DNA of 64,000 nt from NCBI RefSeq assembly GCF_013374995.1, contig NZ_CP056030.1:4000501-4064500 (forward strand), given 5' to 3'. This document shows positions 59,701-64,000 of the stretch, piece after piece. Below the pieces are notes generated by a model. The model saw nothing but the letters and a program-made list of their open reading frames with translations. It was not told the DNA's origin and made no database searches. Position numbers and translations under genes: made by a program. Origin of the DNA: Pseudomonas eucalypticola (GTDB lineage: Bacteria; Pseudomonadota; Gammaproteobacteria; Pseudomonadales; Pseudomonadaceae). Within the stretch, counting starts at the first letter, position 1, and every line of letters starts with the position of its first letter.

Positions 59701-60600
59701 ATGAACCTGTACCCACTCGACCTGCAATCGCTGCGCCTCCTGGTGCTGGCGGCCGACCACCAGAACCTGACCCGCGCCGCCGACAGCGCGCACATGACCG
59801 TTTCCGCCGCCAGCAAGCGTTTGTCGGAACTGGAACGAGTGACCGGGTGCACGCTGTTCGTGCGTCTGGCTCGCGGCCTGCAGCTGACCGCTGCCGGGCG
59901 TGGGCTGGCAGAGCATGCCCGTCATATCCTGGAAAGCGCGCAGCGCATGGCGTATGACGCCAGCGACTATGCCAACGGCGTGCGGGGCCACGTCAGGCTG
60001 TTCGCCAATACCTCGGCGGTCATCCAATTCCTGCCTGAGGACCTCACGACTTTCCTGGGGGCGAACCCGCACGTGCGCATCGGCATGGAGGAAGCGCTCA
60101 GCGAGATGACCGTCCAGGCCGTGGAAGACGGCCAGGCCGACATCGGCATCTTCGCCGACAATGTCCCCGCCCCTCACCTGGAGATCAAGCCCTACCGACG
60201 TGACCGGCTGGTAGTGCTGGTACCTCAAGTCCATCCATTGGCGCAGCAGCCCAGCGTGACCCTGGCCGACACCCTGGACTACGACTATGTGGCGCTGAAT
60301 CAGGGCAGCTCGCTGCTTCGCCGCATCACCGATGCAGCAGCACGCACCGGCAAACTGCTCAAGGTGCGCATCCAGGTCAGCAGCTTCGACGGCATCTGCC
60401 GCATGATCAATGCCGGCCTGGGCATCGGCATCCTGCCGCTAGGCTCGGTGCACCCGGAACTGCTGGTGTCCAAGTTGCGCGCCATCCCCCTGGAAGGCAG
60501 CTGGGCCTCCCGAACCCTGTATGTGGGCGTGGCCGATGCCGCCAGGCTCTCCCCCGAGGCCGCCAACCTGTACAGGTTCCTGAGCAACCTGGAGTCTTGA
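59701..60600 (+). CDS. LysR-family regulator of the CoA-transferase/lyase operon
   Basis: 299-residue LysR regulator: HTH LQSLRLLVLAADHQNLTRAA, then MTVSAASKRLSELERVTG, with a substrate-binding domain (RVFANTSAV-like RLFANTSAVIQF) and C-terminal GLGIGILPLGSV. I chose the ATG at 59701 because the HTH follows at once; the frame opens earlier but that part is not protein-like. Divergent transcription from the CaiB-type gene makes it the probable regulator. A bidirectional hairpin follows its stop. Confidence 0.86.
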   Translation: MNLYPLDLQSLRLLVLAADHQNLTRAADSAHMTVSAASKRLSELERVTGCTLFVRLARGLQLTAAGRGLAEHARHILESAQRMAYDASDYANGVRGHVRLFANTSAVIQFLPEDLTTFLGANPHVRIGMEEALSEMTVQAVEDGQADIGIFADNVPAPHLEIKPYRRDRLVVLVPQVHPLAQQPSVTLADTLDYDYVALNQGSSLLRRITDAAARTGKLLKVRIQVSSFDGICRMINAGLGIGILPLGSVHPELLVSKLRAIPLEGSWASRTLYVGVADAARLSPEAANLYRFLSNLES

Positions 60601-60632
60601 GTGACCCAGTGGCAGGTCTTCAGTTCGGCAAT

Positions 60633-60662
60633 AAAAAACGGCGCTCACGGGGCGCCGTTTTT
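60633..60662. terminator. Bidirectional terminator between LysR and nfuA
   Basis: Ten-base stem AAAACGGCGC / GCGCCGTTTT with a seven-base loop and poly-A/poly-T flanks, usable on both strands. Confidence 0.85.
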
Positions 60663-60681
60663 CAGTGTCGCAGCGCACGCC

Positions 60682-61275
<594 letters not shown>

Positions 61276-61335
61276 TCACAGACTTGCCCGCAGTTTACGC
61301 CAAACCGGGCGCGGCACAAAGTCCCAGTATTTTTG

Positions 61336-62358
61336 TCAGGTTATGGAGCGGCTCGGTACCGGCGCCAGGCGGGCCTCGGCCCAGGCCTTCATGCGGCGGT
61401 ACAGGCGGGTCTCGATCCAGATGTAGCTGGCCCAGGACATCAGGGCGATCACCGGCACGCAGATGGCGAAGACCAGGTAAGGGTTGATGTTCAGGCGCTC
61501 GCTGGCGAACCAGCCGGTGTACAGCACTAGCACATGGATCAGGTACACCGAGTAGGAACAGTCGCCCAGGGTCTTGAGCAGGCGATTGCCCTTGAACCAC
61601 GGCTCCATGGCCACGCAGGACACCACGATGATGGCGCTGGGCACGCCCCAGTTGAGCAAGCGGTCACTGGCCGGCAGATTGTAGATGGCCACCAGCGAGA
61701 CGGCGATCAGCATCAGTGGCATCCACAACCCCTGGGCGACCCAGCCGCGGCGGTAGGCCCAGCCGATGGCGATGCCCAGCAGGAACTCGTAAATGATGTT
61801 GTTGGCGTAGAAGCGGCTGAGTACCCCGTACGTGCTGACCATCTCGCACACGGCGAACAAGGCCGCGGCCACCACCAGCGGGCGCAGACGCTGCGGCACC
61901 ACGAACACCAGCGAGAACATCAGGTAGAAGAACATTTCGTAGTTCAGGGTCCAACCTACGTTCAACGTGGGGTACAGGCCATAGCCACCGGGGTTCTCGG
62001 AGGGAATGAACAGCAACGACAGGATGAAATGCGGCAGGTCCACCACCTGGTGAGGCATTTGCTGGCCCAGGGCGACGATCATCAAACCCATGAGCACGGT
62101 GTAGAACCAGTAGGCCGGGATGATACGGATGGCCCGGTTGAGCAGGAATCGCCCGGCGGGCATGTCCTTGTCCTGGGTGGACAGGTAAATCACCAGGCCG
62201 CTGATGACGAAGAAAATGTCGACGCCGACGGCACCGCGATCAACGAAGAATTGACCGATCGGCCCGCTGGCATGGAAGTCGAAGAAGATTTGCATGAAGT
62301 GATGGCAGACAACCGTCCAGGCTGCCAGGGCCCGGAGGGCTTGAAGCGAAATCAGCAT
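61336..62358 (-). CDS. Acyltransferase-3 family membrane protein (OafA/YrhL-like)
   Basis: 340-residue integral membrane acyltransferase with about ten helices. It shows the family His (VVCHHFMQIFFDF), the FFVISGLVIYLST segment, the RRAxRIxPxY motif as LLNRAIRIIPAYWF, and a C-terminal GDCSYSVYLIHVLVL. Such proteins O-acetylate or O-acylate sugars of lipopolysaccharide, exopolysaccharide or peptidoglycan. I chose ATG 62358 because it has AAGGCGG upstream; GTG at 62379 is in frame. Substrate unknown and no polysaccharide genes are adjacent. Confidence 0.86.
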   Translation of the reverse strand: MLISLQALRALAAWTVVCHHFMQIFFDFHASGPIGQFFVDRGAVGVDIFFVISGLVIYLSTQDKDMPAGRFLLNRAIRIIPAYWFYTVLMGLMIVALGQQMPHQVVDLPHFILSLLFIPSENPGGYGLYPTLNVGWTLNYEMFFYLMFSLVFVVPQRLRPLVVAAALFAVCEMVSTYGVLSRFYANNIIYEFLLGIAIGWAYRRGWVAQGLWMPLMLIAVSLVAIYNLPASDRLLNWGVPSAIIVVSCVAMEPWFKGNRLLKTLGDCSYSVYLIHVLVLYTGWFASERLNINPYLVFAICVPVIALMSWASYIWIETRLYRRMKAWAEARLAPVPSRSIT

Positions 62359-62496
62359 GTTTACCGCCTTTTTTGTCACCGGACTGTGCGCCCTTTCGGT
62401 GCACGCTCACTAGGTCCGACTACAAAAAAGGGGCAAAGGTCAGCCTGATTGACCAGCGGTGCCCTCCGAGCGCTTGGTCCCAGCCCCACGTTGAAC

Positions 62497-62541
62497 CCTG
62501 TGGGACCGGGCAAAGCTCGTGAAACGGGCAACACCGTTCTA
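62497..62541. repeat. REP family B, single degenerate copy
   Basis: CCTGTGGGACCGGGCAAAGC followed by TCGTGAAACGGGCAACACCG matches the left part of the family-B REPs of the 25.9-26.4 kb array. It ends at the TAG stop of cti, in the 180-base gap upstream of the acyltransferase gene. Confidence 0.6.
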
Positions 62542-63999
62542 CAGATTCTCGTACCGATTCATGTCCAGCACCCCTGCCTCCTGGGGCTCGGTCTCCTGAA
62601 TGTAGGTGCTCAGGTCATGGAAGAAATCCCAGAATTGCGGGTTGGTGCGGCGCACGCCCCAGCGCTCGACGATCTTGTCGAAGCTGGCCTGGTCCCGGGA
62701 CTGTTCCAGGGCGTCGACAAAGGCCGGCACCTGGTCGGCCGGTACGTTGAACATGAAGTTGGGGTAGCTGCTGAGCACACCGGGCCACAGGGTCAGGCTG
62801 TCCAGCCCCGGTACGTAGCGGTAGGCCTCGCCCAGCAGGAACGCCACGTTGGTGTGCGCGCGGTTGCGCAGCAGGCTGTAGACCATGCGCCCGCTCTTGC
62901 CGGGTATGCGCAGCATGGTGGCCTCTGGCAAGCGGTCGATGACCTTCAGCCCTGCGGCCGGGCGCGATACCAGGCGGCTCAGGGACTGCTCGACGTTCTT
63001 GAACTCCTCGCTGATGCCGGTGCGCGAGCAATAGGCACCCGTGCAGCGGTTGATCGGGTCGGGGCTGGCGTTAAGCGTGCCGGCGCGCTGAATCAGCTTG
63101 AGGCCGAAATCCCGCTTGGGGTCATGCTCGTTGAGCTGCATGCCGCTGGGCGTGCTGGTGTCGATTTTCTGGTAGTCCAGCCACATCTTCACTTTGCCGC
63201 TGTTCTGGTACCAGCTGTCGAGCAGCTTGCCGCGCTTGTCCGCCGGCATCAGGCGCAGGAAATTGATTTCGGCGCCGTTGCGAATCAGGTCGAAGTACAG
63301 GCGCGTCTGCGCCTGGTGCGCCACGTTGCCATAAACGTCGAAGTTCACCGCCAGCTGGTAATAGGTGCGCTCCAGCAGCGGGTAGTCGAACAGCCACATC
63401 GTGGTCGGTACGTCGCCGATCAGGCCTTTGTTCACCGAGGCGCTGTCGAAATGACGGAAGATGGTCAGCAGCGCATTATCGTTGCCGGCCCACAGGGTGG
63501 CCCAGCTGGGCGGCGGCATGTCGGCGTAGGCGTCACGCCGCAGGTCTTCGTAGGCATTGCGCTTGTCACGGTAGGCCAGCCACAGCGACAGGATGCTGCC
63601 GACGTTGTCGTCCTGGCCAGGCATCTCCAGCAGCGGCGTGGCCTTGGCCCGGTACGCGGCGTCGGTGACGTAGCGATCACGGGCCGGTTCCTGGAACAGC
63701 GCCCAGAAGTGGTCGCGGATCACGTCGGTGGCGATCTGCCCGCGGCACACCGGCCCGCGGATAAAGGTACGCACGAAATACTCGGCGTTATCCAGCATGA
63801 ACTGGTAACGGGCTACCGCGGGGATTGCCTGGAAGGTCTCGAACGGGTTGGCACGGTGGCGCGGCCCGTAGCCGGGCAACGCCGTGGCATGCCAGTCACC
63901 GCTGTAGAACAGTTGCTTGACCCGCGCCAGCTTGGCCGGCCCCATGGGGTAGGTGATGTGGGTCTTGTGCACGATCACGCCCTGCACCGCCATCAGGCG
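62539..63999 (-). CDS. cti: Fatty acid cis/trans isomerase (3' part)
   Basis: The open frame covers the last 486 codons; the start lies beyond the right edge. Cti proteins (about 760 residues) convert cis to trans unsaturated fatty acids in the membrane during solvent or heat stress. Visible: RGPVCRGQIATDVIRDHFW, DRYVTDAAYRAKATPLL, FDSASVNKGLIGDVPTTMWL and WGVRRTNPQFWDFFHDLST. The CxxCH haem motif expected near the N terminus is outside the window. The stop TAG is abutted by a REP-like segment. Confidence 0.93.
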   Translation of the reverse strand, partial: RLMAVQGVIVHKTHITYPMGPAKLARVKQLFYSGDWHATALPGYGPRHRANPFETFQAIPAVARYQFMLDNAEYFVRTFIRGPVCRGQIATDVIRDHFWALFQEPARDRYVTDAAYRAKATPLLEMPGQDDNVGSILSLWLAYRDKRNAYEDLRRDAYADMPPPSWATLWAGNDNALLTIFRHFDSASVNKGLIGDVPTTMWLFDYPLLERTYYQLAVNFDVYGNVAHQAQTRLYFDLIRNGAEINFLRLMPADKRGKLLDSWYQNSGKVKMWLDYQKIDTSTPSGMQLNEHDPKRDFGLKLIQRAGTLNASPDPINRCTGAYCSRTGISEEFKNVEQSLSRLVSRPAAGLKVIDRLPEATMLRIPGKSGRMVYSLLRNRAHTNVAFLLGEAYRYVPGLDSLTLWPGVLSSYPNFMFNVPADQVPAFVDALEQSRDQASFDKIVERWGVRRTNPQFWDFFHDLSTYIQETEPQEAGVLDMNRYENL

Positions 64000-64000
64000 G

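Overview
The window is about 64 kb of GC-rich, densely coded chromosome. It fits a Pseudomonas, most likely of the P. putida / P. fluorescens lineage. The evidence is a TtgABC-type RND pump, a PrrF small RNA with a Fur-type promoter, a DUF1652 protein, the cti fatty-acid cis/trans isomerase, a cobalamin-riboswitch-controlled cobW-cobN locus, and abundant REP/REPIN palindromes between genes. Species-level assignment is not possible from the sequence alone. I saw no prophage, intact insertion sequence, CRISPR array, tRNA or rRNA.

Layout. 1-2.6 kb: end of a peptide/microcin-type ABC importer (yejE fragment, yejF) followed by 3-hydroxybutyrate dehydrogenase. 2.8-7.4 kb: orphan pilU, a hybrid histidine kinase, a parvulin, a small membrane protein and a DUF1652 protein. 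7.7-16.4 kb: a LigD-like protein with a degenerate ligase half, a LysE exporter, several tiny proteins, a stress set (catalase-related haem protein, Rieske/FAD reductase, DJ-1/PfpI protein), a ZapE-like ATPase and a small P-loop kinase. 16.4-19.6 kb: prpE, divergent from a leucine-rich-repeat protein kinase. 19.7-25.4 kb: the ttgABC efflux operon without a local repressor, followed by a tandem repeat array (25.9-26.4 kb). 26.4-33.2 kb: a giant indolepyruvate:ferredoxin-oxidoreductase-family enzyme, LysR, VOC protein, dicarboxylate symporter and Lrp regulator. 33.2-34.2 kb: an iron-response spot with a PrrF sRNA and a predicted sigma-region-4/FecR-N fusion protein. 34.2-38.4 kb: an M14 carboxypeptidase, then a divergent ECF regulon: membrane catalase plus cytochrome b561 on one side, sigma factor plus anti-sigma on the other, with matching promoters facing apart. 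38.7-47.6 kb: a soluble FIST chemoreceptor, a YdiJ-type FAD/Fe-S dehydrogenase, LysR, a cupin protein and a VpsR/FleQ-like sigma-54 activator. 47.7-56.1 kb: cobalamin genes, with a ChlI/VWA pair, cobN and cobW behind a B12 riboswitch, and cobE and cobM divergent. 56.1-64 kb: a GlxA-type AraC regulator, a VOC / HMG-CoA-lyase-like / CaiB CoA-transferase operon with a divergent LysR gene, nfuA, an acyltransferase and the 3' part of cti.

How it fits together. Oxidative and iron stress recur: two catalase-related proteins, a peroxide-type ECF module, PrrF, NfuA, and Rieske/FAD and DJ-1 proteins. Cobalt chelation is organised as cobW-cobN-chlI-VWA under B12 control. The features that most deserve follow-up are the sigma4-FecR-N fusion, the mirror-image ECF promoters, the ligase-dead LigD relative, the LRR-kinase, and the repeats, whose arms form or lie next to the stop codons of several genes.
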